64,000 nt of DNA from Aggregatibacter actinomycetemcomitans (GTDB taxonomy: Bacteria; Pseudomonadota; Gammaproteobacteria; Enterobacterales; Pasteurellaceae). The translations under genes and the position numbers were made by a program. The notes under the pieces are model-generated. The model saw only the letters and a list, made by a program, of their open reading frames with translations. It was not told the DNA's origin and made no database searches. Below are positions 18,289 through 26,987 of this stretch, piece after piece. Location of the stretch: the NCBI GenBank assembly GCA_017160915.1, contig JACAWG010000073.1, positions 65,514-129,513 of the forward strand. Reading direction: 5' to 3'. Position 1 is the stretch's first letter. Each line of letters opens with the position of its first letter.

Positions 18289-18924
18289 TTACTCTGCACA
18301 TTTAAACTGTTCTAAATGGATTTTTTTCAACCGCGCACTCGGCACTTCCTGATGGCTGGTTAAAATCACGATGCCGTCATGTTGCGCGTGTCGCTCAAAA
18401 AGTGCGGTCAATACCGCCACGCCTTTTTTATCAATGGCATTGAAGGGTTCGTCTAAAATCCACAACGGCGCTTCCGACAACCACAAACGCGCCAGGGCTA
18501 TACGCTTTTGCTGCCCGGCAGAGAGTTGCGCCGCCGGAATATCTTCACGGCCAAGCAAACCCACGGTTTGCAGCACCTCCCACAGGATGTCGTCGCCCTG
18601 CCGGCAGCGTCCGATTTGCTGATAAAAACGCAGATTTTCCCACGCCGTCAATTCCGGTTTAATGCCACTTTGATGCCCCAAATACAGCAAATCCTCATGA
18701 AAGGCTTCACGCTGTTTAAAAATCTCCTCGGAATTCCACCGCACTTTTCCTTCCAGTGGCGTAGCAAGCCCCGCAATAATGCGTAGCAAACTGGTTTTAC
18801 CGATACCGTTATGCCCTTCAATTTGCACAAAATCGCCTGCCCGAATGTGTAAATTCAGGTGGTGAAATAGCACTTTGTCGCCACGTTGGCAGGCAAGTTG
18901 TTCAAGGTTGAGTTGGTTGTGCAT
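18289..18924 (-). CDS. ccmA: CcmA: ATPase of the cytochrome c maturation ABC complex
   Basis: A 211-residue ABC ATPase with Walker A '[12 protein letters not shown]', signature '[14 protein letters not shown]', Walker B 'LWILDEP' and the switch His in 'VILTSHQE'. First gene of the ccm operon. A TATGAT hexamer (minus strand, ~18964-18969) about 40 bases upstream of the start is a possible -10 element; no regulator site was recognised. The 187-bp gap to the convergent-side neighbour bcr holds nothing else that I can identify. Confidence 0.94.
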   Translation of the reverse strand: MHNQLNLEQLACQRGDKVLFHHLNLHIRAGDFVQIEGHNGIGKTSLLRIIAGLATPLEGKVRWNSEEIFKQREAFHEDLLYLGHQSGIKPELTAWENLRFYQQIGRCRQGDDILWEVLQTVGLLGREDIPAAQLSAGQQKRIALARLWLSEAPLWILDEPFNAIDKKGVAVLTALFERHAQHDGIVILTSHQEVPSARLKKIHLEQFKCAE

Positions 18925-19111
18925 GATAATTTGTGATTCAGACCGATTTTAGCGCGGCATTCTATCATAAGGTAAGGGAATGGCGTAGGCGGGAGGGCGC
19001 TAAATCATATAACTCTTTAGCGGTACTTTGAGGTATTTTTGACTTAGAACAAATTTATCCGTCCGTTGCGAATCGCAATAAATCGCAATCACGCAACGAG
19101 GCGTTTTCCTA

Positions 19112-20305
19112 CTACAAATTGCGTGCGGTTAAAAAATAATAGCAAACCACCGCCATCACCGAACACGCCGCCATGGTGAGTAACATTGGTGTTGCACTGC
19201 TCATATTCATAAGGGCGACCAACGATCCCACGCAGGCACCGGTGCCGAAACGCACGCTGCCCACCATGGAATTTGCCGAACCGGCGGCGTTCGGGAATTT
19301 TTCTAAAATGGATGCCATAGCGTTGGAAGAAATCAGCGAGTTTTGCCCCACAAAAATCGCAATGCCGATTGCCATTGCCCAAAAGCCCAAATCCAGCAAC
19401 ACCACCAGAACCAGCCAAATCGCTGCTAAAAACTGAACCGTCAGACCAATGCGCAACATGGTTTCCGCCCCAACTTTATGCACCAATCGCCCGTTCAGGA
19501 AGGAGCCGAAGGTCATCACCGCAATGTTCAGCATGAAGAAATAACCGAAATTTTCCGGCTTAATGCCATAAATGCCGATATACACAATAGACCCCGCCGT
19601 GACGAAAGAAAATAAGCCCCCGAATGCAAAAGACGCGGCGAACATATACCCCAGCACCGGTTTTTGCTTCCATAATGCCATGAAATTACGGGCAATAATG
19701 TTCAACCGCAAGGGAATGCGTTTTTCTTTATGATGGGTTTCCGGCACCACGAAAAAGACCAACAGAATACTTAACAAGCCCATCATGGCGATCACATAAA
19801 AAATCGCGTGCCAATGAAAGAAATACACGATATAACCGCCCAGAATCGGCGCCACCAACGGTGCCACCATGAATACCAGCGTGATGGTTGACATCATTTT
19901 GGACAGCTCGTTTTTATCGAACAAATCCCGTAACAGCGCGCCCACCAACACCACCGGCGCGGCGCCAAAAAAGCCTTGAATGAAACGAAGTGCGGTGAAA
20001 TTGCCGATTGAATGGATTTGCGTCAGGATCAATGCCGCCAACGCCGCCACGGTTACGCCCAACAAAATAATCGGCTTACGCCCGAAACTGTCGCCGAACG
20101 GCCCCCAAAATAACTGCCCGAGCGCCAAACCATAAGCAAAGGACGTTAACGTATGTTGTACCTGATCATTGCTCACCTGAAAATCCTGCGCGATATTCAA
20201 AAATGCAGGCAGATACATATCCACGCTTAACGGTGGCAGCATGGACAAAATGCCTAAAGCAACAACAAAAATAAAATTCGTTTTAACGGTTTTGCTTGAA
20301 GTCAA
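19112..20305 (-). CDS. bcr: Bcr/CflA family multidrug efflux MFS transporter
   Basis: A 397-residue, 12-segment major facilitator. 'LPPLSVDMYLPAFLNIAQDF' is the typical Bcr/CflA start and 'GQLFWGPFGDSFGRKPIILLG' is the MFS motif A. Antiporter of drug/H+ type in the inner membrane; members export bicyclomycin, chloramphenicol or sulfonamides, the substrate here is not decidable. It follows rsuA with a 4-bp gap, so the two are probably cotranscribed, an arrangement also found in enterobacteria. Confidence 0.9.
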   Translation of the reverse strand: MTSSKTVKTNFIFVVALGILSMLPPLSVDMYLPAFLNIAQDFQVSNDQVQHTLTSFAYGLALGQLFWGPFGDSFGRKPIILLGVTVAALAALILTQIHSIGNFTALRFIQGFFGAAPVVLVGALLRDLFDKNELSKMMSTITLVFMVAPLVAPILGGYIVYFFHWHAIFYVIAMMGLLSILLVFFVVPETHHKEKRIPLRLNIIARNFMALWKQKPVLGYMFAASFAFGGLFSFVTAGSIVYIGIYGIKPENFGYFFMLNIAVMTFGSFLNGRLVHKVGAETMLRIGLTVQFLAAIWLVLVVLLDLGFWAMAIGIAIFVGQNSLISSNAMASILEKFPNAAGSANSMVGSVRFGTGACVGSLVALMNMSSATPMLLTMAACSVMAVVCYYFLTARNL

Positions 20306-20309
20306 CGGC

Positions 20310-21011
20310 TTATTCTCCGGAAAAATACGCGATTTCTTCCGCGCTTAACGCACGAAAATCGCCTTCTGCTAAATTGTCGTCCAAGATCAGATTGCCGATT
20401 TTCCAACGATGCAACCCGACCACTTTGTTCCCCAATGCGGCAAACATCCGTTTCACCTGATGATAACGCCCTTCGCTGATGGTTAAATTCACATTGTAAT
20501 CATCTAAAATGTCAAGCGTCGCCGGCTTAGTAGGGTCTTTCTCGCCGCGCAATAAAATGCCCTCGGCACAGGCTTGCGCATAATTGGCTTCCACCGGATC
20601 CGCCAGCGTCACCAAATAGGTTTTCGGCTGATGATGCTTCGGCGAAGTAATGCGATGCGACCACTGCCCGTCATCGGTTAACAACACCAACCCCGTGGTA
20701 TCCGCATCCAAACGCCCCGCGCTGTGCAAACGGGCGGATAAGGGATAATCGAAAAACTGATAAATGGAAGGATGGTCGCCCTCCTCATGAGAACACACAT
20801 ACCCCTGCGGCTTGTTAAACATCAAATATTGCCCGGCTTCCAGCCACGTCAGCAATTCGCCGTCAAAACAAATCGCATCTTGCGGAGACACTTTGACCGC
20901 CCCGCTCTTCTCAATTTTACCGTTAATCGTAACCGCACTTTGACGCAACGCCTTGGTCGCCTGCGAACGGGTCAGCCCCGTATGCTCCGCTAAAAATTTA
21001 TCTAACCGCAT
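20310..21011 (-). CDS. rsuA: RsuA: 16S rRNA pseudouridine-516 synthase
   Basis: A 233-residue RNA modification enzyme: S4 RNA-binding domain at the N-terminus ('MRLDKFLAEHTGLTRSQATK') and the RsuA/RluB/E/F catalytic domain with 'HSAGRLDADTTGLVLLTDDG' (catalytic Asp in GRLD). The frame is open 67 codons upstream, but that part covers the promoter and an uptake word and is not conserved-looking; the ATG at 21011 gives the normal length. Confidence 0.93.
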   Translation of the reverse strand: MRLDKFLAEHTGLTRSQATKALRQSAVTINGKIEKSGAVKVSPQDAICFDGELLTWLEAGQYLMFNKPQGYVCSHEEGDHPSIYQFFDYPLSARLHSAGRLDADTTGLVLLTDDGQWSHRITSPKHHQPKTYLVTLADPVEANYAQACAEGILLRGEKDPTKPATLDILDDYNVNLTISEGRYHQVKRMFAALGNKVVGLHRWKIGNLILDDNLAEGDFRALSAEEIAYFSGE

Positions 21012-21140
21012 AATGATCCTTTTATTTTTCTTGCCCGTATTATAAACCCAAATGGATTTTTCTGCCTGATGAAAAACACTTGTAAAAATGACCGCACTTT
21101 TTTCCTTATTCCCCTTATCTATCAAAAAAATTGCCAAGAA

Positions 21141-21182
21141 TGTGTGAAATATCACAGAATTCTTTTGGAATTTAATTATAAT
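21141..21182 (+). promoter_or_regulatory. candidate CRP-dependent promoter of maeB
   Basis: TGTGT-GAAATA-TCACA (21141-21156) matches the CRP half-sites at 9 of 10 positions. A perfect -10 TATAAT follows at 21177-21182, which puts the CRP centre near -41, the class II arrangement. The maeB ATG is 48 bases further. Confidence 0.65.
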
Positions 21183-21229
21183 GCTTGATGTTTTTTTCAC
21201 CCTGTTATTCAAAAAAGAGGATTTATTTT

Positions 21230-23494
21230 ATGGATGAACAACTTAAAAAAGCCGCACTCGATTTTCATGAATTTCCGATTCCGGGGAAAATTGAAGTTAC
21301 TCCGACAAAATCTCTTGCTACCCAACGTGATTTAGCGCTGGCGTATTCACCGGGCGTGGCGGCGCCTTGTTTGGCAATTCAGGCGGCTCCTGCTGATTCC
21401 TATAAATATACCTCGCGCGGCAATTTGGTTGCCGTGATTTCCAACGGAACCGCGGTGCTCGGTTTGGGCAATATCGGTGCGTTAGCCGGCAAGCCGGTGA
21501 TGGAAGGGAAAGGCGTGTTGTTTAAAAAATTCGCCGGTGTGAACGTGTTCGATATTGAAATCAACGAACACGATCCGGATAAATTGGTGGACATTATCGC
21601 CTCCCTTGAACCGACCTTCGGCGGGATTAACCTGGAAGACATTAAAGCGCCGGAATGTTTCTATATTGAACGCAAACTCCGCGAAAGAATGAATATTCCG
21701 GTCTTCCATGATGACCAACACGGCACGGCGATTATTTCTGCGGCAGCGGTGTTGAACGGTTTACGCATCGTCGGTAAAAAAATTGAAGACGTAAAATTGG
21801 TGGCTTCCGGTGCAGGCGCGGCGTCTATCGCTTGTTTGAACCTGTTGGTTTCCCTCGGTATGAAACGGGAAAATATCACGGTGTGCGATTCCAAAGGGGT
21901 TATTTATAAAAACCGTGACGACCGCATGGACGAAACCAAAAAACTTTACGCCATTGATGACAACGGCAAACGCACGTTAGCCGACGCCATTCCGAATGCG
22001 GATATTTTCTTAGGCTGTTCTGCGGCGGGTGCCTTGACGCAAGATATGGTGAAAACCATGGCGGCACACCCGTTGATTTTGGCATTGGCGAACCCTGAGC
22101 CGGAAATTTTACCACCGCTTGCCAAAGCCGTGCGCCCGGATGCCATCGTGTGTACCGGTCGTTCCGACTATCCGAACCAAGTGAACAATGTCCTGTGCTT
22201 CCCGTTCATTTTCCGTGGTGCGTTAGATGTGAGCGCCACCACCATTAACGAAGAAATGAAATTGGCGGCGGTGCGCGCCATTGCCGATTTGGCGTTGGCG
22301 GAACAAAGTGAAGTGGTCACCTCCGCTTACGGCGACAGCGAATTGTCTTTCGGCCCGGAATACATCATTCCGAAACCGTTCGATCCGCGTTTGATCGTGC
22401 GTATCGCGCCGGCGGTGGCAAAAGCCGCCATGGATTCCGGCGTGGCAACCCGTCCGATTGAAGATTTCGATGCTTATATCGAAAAACTGACGCAATTCGT
22501 TTACAAAACCAACCTGTTCATGAAACCGGTATTCGCGCAAGCCAAACAGGACAAAAAACGCGTCTTGCTCACCGACGGCGAAGAAACCCGCGTATTACAC
22601 GCCGTCCAGGAAATCGCCACATTAGGCATTGCCTACCCGATTTTACTGGGTCGTCCGAGCGTCATCGAACAACGTATTAAAAAACTGGGCTTGCACATTC
22701 AGGCAGGACGTGATTTCGATCTGATCAACATCGAAAACGACGAACGCTACAACCAATGCTGCACCACCTACTACAATATGCTTAAACGCGCCGGCATCAC
22801 ACCGGATATTGCCAAACGCGAAATGCTCAACAACCCGACCGCCATCGGTTCCGTGTTGTTACATTTAGGTCATGCCGACGCCATGTTGTGCGGTTTGGTC
22901 GGACATTACGCGTCCCACTTAAAAACCATCAAAAACGTCATCGGTTTACGTCCGGGCGTACGCACGCCGGCAACGGTGAACGGTTTGGTATTACCGACCG
23001 GCAACCTGTTCCTGACCGACACTTTCGTGAACAACGATCCGAGCGCGGAAGAACTTGCCGAAATTACCATGATGGCGGCAAAAGAAGTGAGTTTATTCGG
23101 TATCGAACCGCAAATCGCCTTGATCTCACATTCCAATTACGGCAGTAACAACAGCCCAAGTGCGGTCAAAATGCGCGACGTTTTAGCCTTAGTGCGGGAA
23201 AAAGCGCCGGAACTCAGCATTGACGGCGAAATGCACTGCGACGTGGCGTTGTCTCAACGTTTACGTGACGAAGTGATGCCGGACAGCCCGTTAAAAGGCG
23301 CGGCAAACCTGCTCGTGATGCCGAACATGGAAGCGGCGCGTATCAGCCTGAACCTGTTGCAAGGCACAGCCACACCAACCACCGTAGGGCCGATTCTCAT
23401 GGGCTTGAACAAACCGGCGCACATTTTGACTTCCGTGTCTTCCGTTCGCCGTATTATCAACATGGTGGCGATTGCCGCAGTCAAAGCGCAATAA
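21230..23494 (+). CDS. maeB: MaeB: NADP-dependent malic enzyme with phosphotransacetylase-like domain
   Basis: A 754-residue protein. Residues ~1-415 are the malic enzyme: '[15 protein letters not shown]', '[20 protein letters not shown]' and the nucleotide-binding 'VASGAGAAS'. Residues ~430-754 are a phosphate acetyl/butyryltransferase domain that in MaeB proteins is regulatory. It decarboxylates malate to pyruvate, making NADPH. The frame is open 15 codons upstream of the chosen ATG; the ATG at 21230 has AAAGAGGA 10 bases before it and gives the [20 protein letters not shown]-type family start. Confidence 0.95.
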   Translation: MDEQLKKAALDFHEFPIPGKIEVTPTKSLATQRDLALAYSPGVAAPCLAIQAAPADSYKYTSRGNLVAVISNGTAVLGLGNIGALAGKPVMEGKGVLFKKFAGVNVFDIEINEHDPDKLVDIIASLEPTFGGINLEDIKAPECFYIERKLRERMNIPVFHDDQHGTAIISAAAVLNGLRIVGKKIEDVKLVASGAGAASIACLNLLVSLGMKRENITVCDSKGVIYKNRDDRMDETKKLYAIDDNGKRTLADAIPNADIFLGCSAAGALTQDMVKTMAAHPLILALANPEPEILPPLAKAVRPDAIVCTGRSDYPNQVNNVLCFPFIFRGALDVSATTINEEMKLAAVRAIADLALAEQSEVVTSAYGDSELSFGPEYIIPKPFDPRLIVRIAPAVAKAAMDSGVATRPIEDFDAYIEKLTQFVYKTNLFMKPVFAQAKQDKKRVLLTDGEETRVLHAVQEIATLGIAYPILLGRPSVIEQRIKKLGLHIQAGRDFDLINIENDERYNQCCTTYYNMLKRAGITPDIAKREMLNNPTAIGSVLLHLGHADAMLCGLVGHYASHLKTIKNVIGLRPGVRTPATVNGLVLPTGNLFLTDTFVNNDPSAEELAEITMMAAKEVSLFGIEPQIALISHSNYGSNNSPSAVKMRDVLALVREKAPELSIDGEMHCDVALSQRLRDEVMPDSPLKGAANLLVMPNMEAARISLNLLQGTATPTTVGPILMGLNKPAHILTSVSSVRRIINMVAIAAVKAQ

Positions 23495-23511
23495 TCACTT
23501 AACAAAAAAAC

Positions 23512-23543
23512 AAAGAAGATGGCTAATCACCATCTTCTTTATT
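23512..23543 (+). terminator. terminator after maeB
   Basis: Stem aagaagatgg / ccatcttctt with a short loop, followed by T-rich sequence, 18 bases after the maeB stop. Confidence 0.8.
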
Positions 23544-23638
23544 TGTTAATAAATTGTAACGTTTAATGATTCCAATCAATCTTTGTGCTATCATTTTGGC
23601 GTTTTATACTCAATCAACCCGAAGAAAAGGAAAACATT

Positions 23639-24286
23639 ATGGCTTATACTTTACCTGAATTAGGCTATGCCTATGACGCATTAGAACCGCACTTCGATGC
23701 GCAAACCATGGAAATCCACCACAGCAAACACCACCAAGCCTACGTTAACAACGCAAACGCGGTGTTAGAAACCTCCCCTGAATTACAAGCGCTTTCCGAA
23801 GGCTGCCCGGGCAAATTATTGGCGCACTTAAGCGAAATCACCCCGGAAAAACGCCCTGCACTACGCAACAACGTGGGCGGTCATTTAAACCACAGCTTAT
23901 TCTGGAAAAGCCTGAAAAAAGGCACAACCTTAAAAGGTGCATTGAAAGATGCCATCGAACGCGATTTCGGTTCCGTTGAAAACTTCAAAGCGGAATTTGA
24001 AAAAGCGGCGGCAACCCGTTTCGGTTCCGGTTGGGCATGGTTGGTTTTAGAAAACGGTAAACTTGCCGTGGTTTCCACCGCCAATCAAGACAATCCGATT
24101 ATGGGTAAAGAATACGCCGGCTGCTCCGGCACCCCGATTTTCGGTTTAGACGTTTGGGAACACGCTTACTACTTGAAGTTCCAAAACCGCCGCCCGGATT
24201 ACATCAAAGAATTCTGGAACGTACTGAACTGGGATTTCGCCAACGAACGTTTCGAAAAAGTGTTAGCCGGTGCACATCACCACTAA
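23639..24286 (+). CDS. sodA: SodA: superoxide dismutase (Mn type)
   Basis: A 215-residue cytoplasmic enzyme that converts superoxide to peroxide and oxygen. Metal ligands are visible in '[13 protein letters not shown]', '[10 protein letters not shown]' and 'LDVWEHAYY'. The 'GSGWAWLV' and 'DNPIMG' blocks resemble SodA of Enterobacteria and Haemophilus rather than SodB. ATG at 23639 is preceded by GAAAAGGA; the open frame extends 18 codons upstream without support. The 144-bp gap to maeB holds a terminator and an AT-rich promoter region. Confidence 0.94.
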   Translation: MAYTLPELGYAYDALEPHFDAQTMEIHHSKHHQAYVNNANAVLETSPELQALSEGCPGKLLAHLSEITPEKRPALRNNVGGHLNHSLFWKSLKKGTTLKGALKDAIERDFGSVENFKAEFEKAAATRFGSGWAWLVLENGKLAVVSTANQDNPIMGKEYAGCSGTPIFGLDVWEHAYYLKFQNRRPDYIKEFWNVLNWDFANERFEKVLAGAHHH

Positions 24287-24307
24287 TTCGCTAAACCAAT
24301 AAACCCC

Positions 24308-24355
24308 AAAAGTGCGGTCGATTTGAAAAACGTTTTTTAAATTGACCGCACTTTT
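24308..24355. terminator. terminator made of an inverted uptake-word pair
   Basis: aaaagtgcggtc ... gaccgcactttt: two uptake words in opposite orientation, ending in T, 22 bases after sodA. Confidence 0.8.
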
Positions 24356-24397
24356 ACGCTATAATCCGCCCACTTAACATTCAACTTCAAATCCGCT

Positions 24398-24826
24398 ATG
24401 TGGCATTGCAAATCTTTTCACGAATTAACCACTTTAGAACTTTTCCGTATTTATAAAATCCGCACGGAGGTATTTGTGGTGGAACAAAACTGCCCTTATC
24501 CCGAAGTGGACGACAACGATCTCCGCGCATTGCATTTGTTCTATCAGCAAGATGACGAAATCCTTGCCTATGCCCGCATTATTCCTGCTGAAAGTGCGGT
24601 GCATTTCGGGCGCGTTTTGGTGGCGCAATCCGCTCGAAAAGGCGGTGTTGGTCGCGAATTAGTGGCGAGAACTTTGGCGGAAATCGAACGCCGCCATGCA
24701 GGCAAACCGATTCATATCCAAGCGCAAGAATACTTACAAGGTTTTTATGCGTCCTTAGGGTTTGAAGCGGTGTCGGACGTCTATTTGGAAGATGGGATTC
24801 CGCATTTGGATATGGTGAAGGAATAG
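24398..24826 (+). CDS. elaA: ElaA-like GNAT N-acetyltransferase
   Basis: A 142-residue single-domain acetyltransferase: 'FRIYKIRTEVFVVEQNCPYPEVDDND' region is the ElaA fingerprint, and 'GRVLVAQSARKGGVGRELV' is the acetyl-CoA pyrophosphate-binding motif. The natural acceptor is unknown. An uptake word is built into the coding region ('ESAVHFG'). Followed by an imperfect inverted repeat (~24829-24880) with decayed uptake-word arms (gcggtcaaa / aaccgctct) that may terminate transcription. Confidence 0.85.
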   Translation: MWHCKSFHELTTLELFRIYKIRTEVFVVEQNCPYPEVDDNDLRALHLFYQQDDEILAYARIIPAESAVHFGRVLVAQSARKGGVGRELVARTLAEIERRHAGKPIHIQAQEYLQGFYASLGFEAVSDVYLEDGIPHLDMVKE

Positions 24827-24986
24827 GGCGGTCAAATTTTTCTTCTGATTTGTAAAATCTTCCGAAAAATCAACCGCTCTTTTATTCCATTTTCCCCAAT
24901 AGCCTATGCCGAATTTAGGCATAGACAGCTTGTAAAAAAACTCTATAATGCTCCCAATTTTTAGCAACTCATAAATGGGAGCTTTT

Positions 24987-25106
24987 ATGCAACAACGTAT
25001 CCAAATCCCACGCAACGGCATCGAATTGGCAGGTGTTTTTCATCCCCCTGAAGGTTCGCAGCTTCCCAGAAATATTGTCTTACGAAGCGCTACGTTTCGT
25101 AGATAA
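24987..25106 (+). pseudogene. short N-terminal remnant of a hydrolase-like gene
   Basis: A 39-codon frame starting 'MQQRIQIPRNGIELAGVFHP' and stopping at 'SATFRR'. The start resembles the first beta strands of alpha/beta hydrolases of another subfamily than the full gene that follows; the frame loses that character after ~25 residues, as if joined to foreign sequence. It lies at the left edge of the accessory mosaic and may mark a recombination junction. Together with the decayed terminator it fills the 325-bp gap 24827-25151. Confidence 0.5.
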
Positions 25107-25151
25107 ATTCTTAACCCTACCAATTTTTTTAACCCCCACTAGGAAAGTAAA

Positions 25152-26114
25152 ATGAGAATCTCTCCGGAACGTTTGGCGAAAGCCTTTGAACAAGAAAAAA
25201 CCATCTCCGCCGAAGATTACGAAAAAGTCAAAGGCTTGGCGGCAATCGTGCGTCCGCTTCGCAGCTTCATCTTCAAAACGCCTGACGAATACGGCATGGA
25301 ATATCAAGAGTTAGTGATTCCATCTGACGACGGCGTGCCGCTCGAAGCGTGGTATATCCCCGCCAAAGAAAAATCCGACAAACTGATTATTTTCAACCAC
25401 GCGCTGCCGATGTGTCGCGCAGGTTTCCCTGGTCATTTCGGTATGCCGTGGGCAGGTTTTGATGCGGTGGAAATCGATTTTGTCATTCAATACAAACACC
25501 TGACCGACGCAGGCTACAACGTACTCACCTACGACATCCGCAACCACGGCAACAGCGGCGCGGCAAACGGCGGCGTGAGCGGCATCGGCAACTGGGAATG
25601 GCGCGACTGCGTAGGCGTGAAAAAATGGGTCGATGCCCACCCCGAGCTTTCCAAAATGACCGTAGGTTTATACAGCCAATGTATGGGCGGCAACTCGCAA
25701 TACCGCGCCATCAAAGAACGCCCCGATTTGTTCACCAACGTCAAATGTATGGTCAGCCCGATGGTGGTATCTATGGCGGCAATTTACGATGCGTTCTCCG
25801 AATTGCAAGGCGTACAGCAATATCAAGAATTGATTGATTTGGAATTGTTGCGTATGGGTGGCTTTACCGCAGCAGAAATGACCCCGCACCTCACCGCGCC
25901 GTTCGTGCATATGCCGACTTTAATCGTGCAGGTGAAAGACGATTCTTGGACGCGCAACCCTGAAGACGGTCAAAAAACCTTCGACTTGCTGGCTTCCAAA
26001 GAAAAAGAAATCTTCTGGATCGAAGGCACAACCCGCCGCTTCAAAGACGGCTACAACTGGTTTGGACGTGAGCCGAAAGTTGTGTTGGATTTCTTTGCGA
26101 AATATATGAAATAA
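25152..26114 (+). CDS. alpha/beta hydrolase with a cysteine at the nucleophile position
   Basis: A 320-residue alpha/beta hydrolase. Core strands and oxyanion region are 'KLIIFNHALPMCRAGFPGHFG' split over residues 78-97; 'NVLTYDIRNHGNSG' is the following family block. The nucleophile elbow reads 'YSQCMGG' (residues 174-180), so Cys177 replaces the usual Ser, as in dienelactone-hydrolase-like enzymes. A later Asp ('VQVKDDSW') can complete the triad; the C-terminal His is not obvious. No signal peptide. Codon use is GC-rich and the protein looks Neisseria-like. Substrate unknown. Confidence 0.8.
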   Translation: MRISPERLAKAFEQEKTISAEDYEKVKGLAAIVRPLRSFIFKTPDEYGMEYQELVIPSDDGVPLEAWYIPAKEKSDKLIIFNHALPMCRAGFPGHFGMPWAGFDAVEIDFVIQYKHLTDAGYNVLTYDIRNHGNSGAANGGVSGIGNWEWRDCVGVKKWVDAHPELSKMTVGLYSQCMGGNSQYRAIKERPDLFTNVKCMVSPMVVSMAAIYDAFSELQGVQQYQELIDLELLRMGGFTAAEMTPHLTAPFVHMPTLIVQVKDDSWTRNPEDGQKTFDLLASKEKEIFWIEGTTRRFKDGYNWFGREPKVVLDFFAKYMK

Positions 26115-26199
26115 GAATGGGGGGCATTCTTGCCCACCTTGCATTTTGTAAAGTGCGGTCATTTTTGACCGCTTTTTTCTACATCAAACAAGGAAATTT

Positions 26200-26841
26200 A
26201 TGAAAGCCATCCTCATCGGCGCCACAGGCGCGACGGGTAAAGTATTGCTGCAACAGCTTTTGGCAGACGAGACATACAGCCAAGTAAATATTTTTGTGCG
26301 AAAACCGACCGCACTTTCCCACCCGAAATTGCAAGAGTTCGTGATTGATTTCGATCAGCCCGAACAATGGCGCGACCCAGTGCAGGGCGATGTGCTGTTT
26401 TCCTGCTTGGGAACCACCATCAAAGCCGCCGGCAGCCAAGACGCGCAATGGAAAATCGATTACGACTACCAATATCAATTTGCCCAAGCTGCCCGTGCAA
26501 ACGGCGTGCCGCGTTATGTATTGGTGTCTTCATTCGGCGCAAACGCCAAGTCAAAATCGTTCTACACCCGCATGAAAGGGCAACTCGACGAAGCCGTGCA
26601 GCAGATCGGTTTCCCGCATTGCGTGATTGTCCGCCCGCCGATTTTGGAACGCCCGAACAGCGACCGCGCAGGCGAGAAAATCAGCTTGGCGATTATCAAA
26701 GGCTTGAACATCATCGGTTTGCTCAAAAAACTCACGCCTATGCCTGTGGCAACCTTGGCAAACGTGATGCGGCAAGCGGCGAAATTTGAGGGAGATTTTG
26801 CGATTTGGGAGAGTGGGGAGATGTGGGGGAAAATTGCCTAG
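26200..26841 (+). CDS. NAD(P)-binding Rossmann-fold oxidoreductase (SDR-a5/HTATIP2-like)
   Basis: A 213-residue protein with an N-terminal dinucleotide motif 'ILIGATGATGKVLLQQLL' and the blocks 'FSCLGTTIKAAGS' and 'VLVSSFGANA...FYTRMKGQLD', characteristic of the short atypical SDR family that includes human HTATIP2 and bacterial nucleoside-diphosphate-sugar epimerase-like proteins. No signal peptide; AAGGAAA lies 6 bases before the ATG. Physiological reaction unknown. It carries an uptake word in coding sequence ('PTALSHP'). Same strand as the hydrolase upstream with an uptake-word hairpin-like stretch between them. Confidence 0.8.
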   Translation: MKAILIGATGATGKVLLQQLLADETYSQVNIFVRKPTALSHPKLQEFVIDFDQPEQWRDPVQGDVLFSCLGTTIKAAGSQDAQWKIDYDYQYQFAQAARANGVPRYVLVSSFGANAKSKSFYTRMKGQLDEAVQQIGFPHCVIVRPPILERPNSDRAGEKISLAIIKGLNIIGLLKKLTPMPVATLANVMRQAAKFEGDFAIWESGEMWGKIA

Positions 26842-26854
26842 ATTAGAGTGATTA

Positions 26855-26960
26855 AATTTCGGAGGGAGAGGGGAAAATCACTATCGCTTCCCCTCTCTCT
26901 GACGAAAATTGCCGAACGCAATTTCCGTCTTTCTCTCTCCCGCAAGCGGGCGAGAGGATT
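26855..26960. repeat. palindromic intergenic repeat
   Basis: C/T- and G/A-rich inverted segments (gagaggggaaaatc ... cttcccctctc and ctctcccgcaagcgggcgagag). Same general type as the pieces at 3.3 kb and 6.3 kb. It lies between two convergent genes and may end both transcripts. Confidence 0.6.
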
Positions 26961-26987
26961 AGTATCCACTTTTACACCTCAAACGCC

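Noticed and set aside
21012-21212. 67-codon N-terminal extension of RsuA
   Set aside because: Covers intergenic promoter region and an uptake word; the family starts at the S4 domain 'MRLDKF'.
26842-26987. CRISPR-like repeats
   Set aside because: Palindromic segments are not regularly spaced direct repeats; no cas genes in the window.
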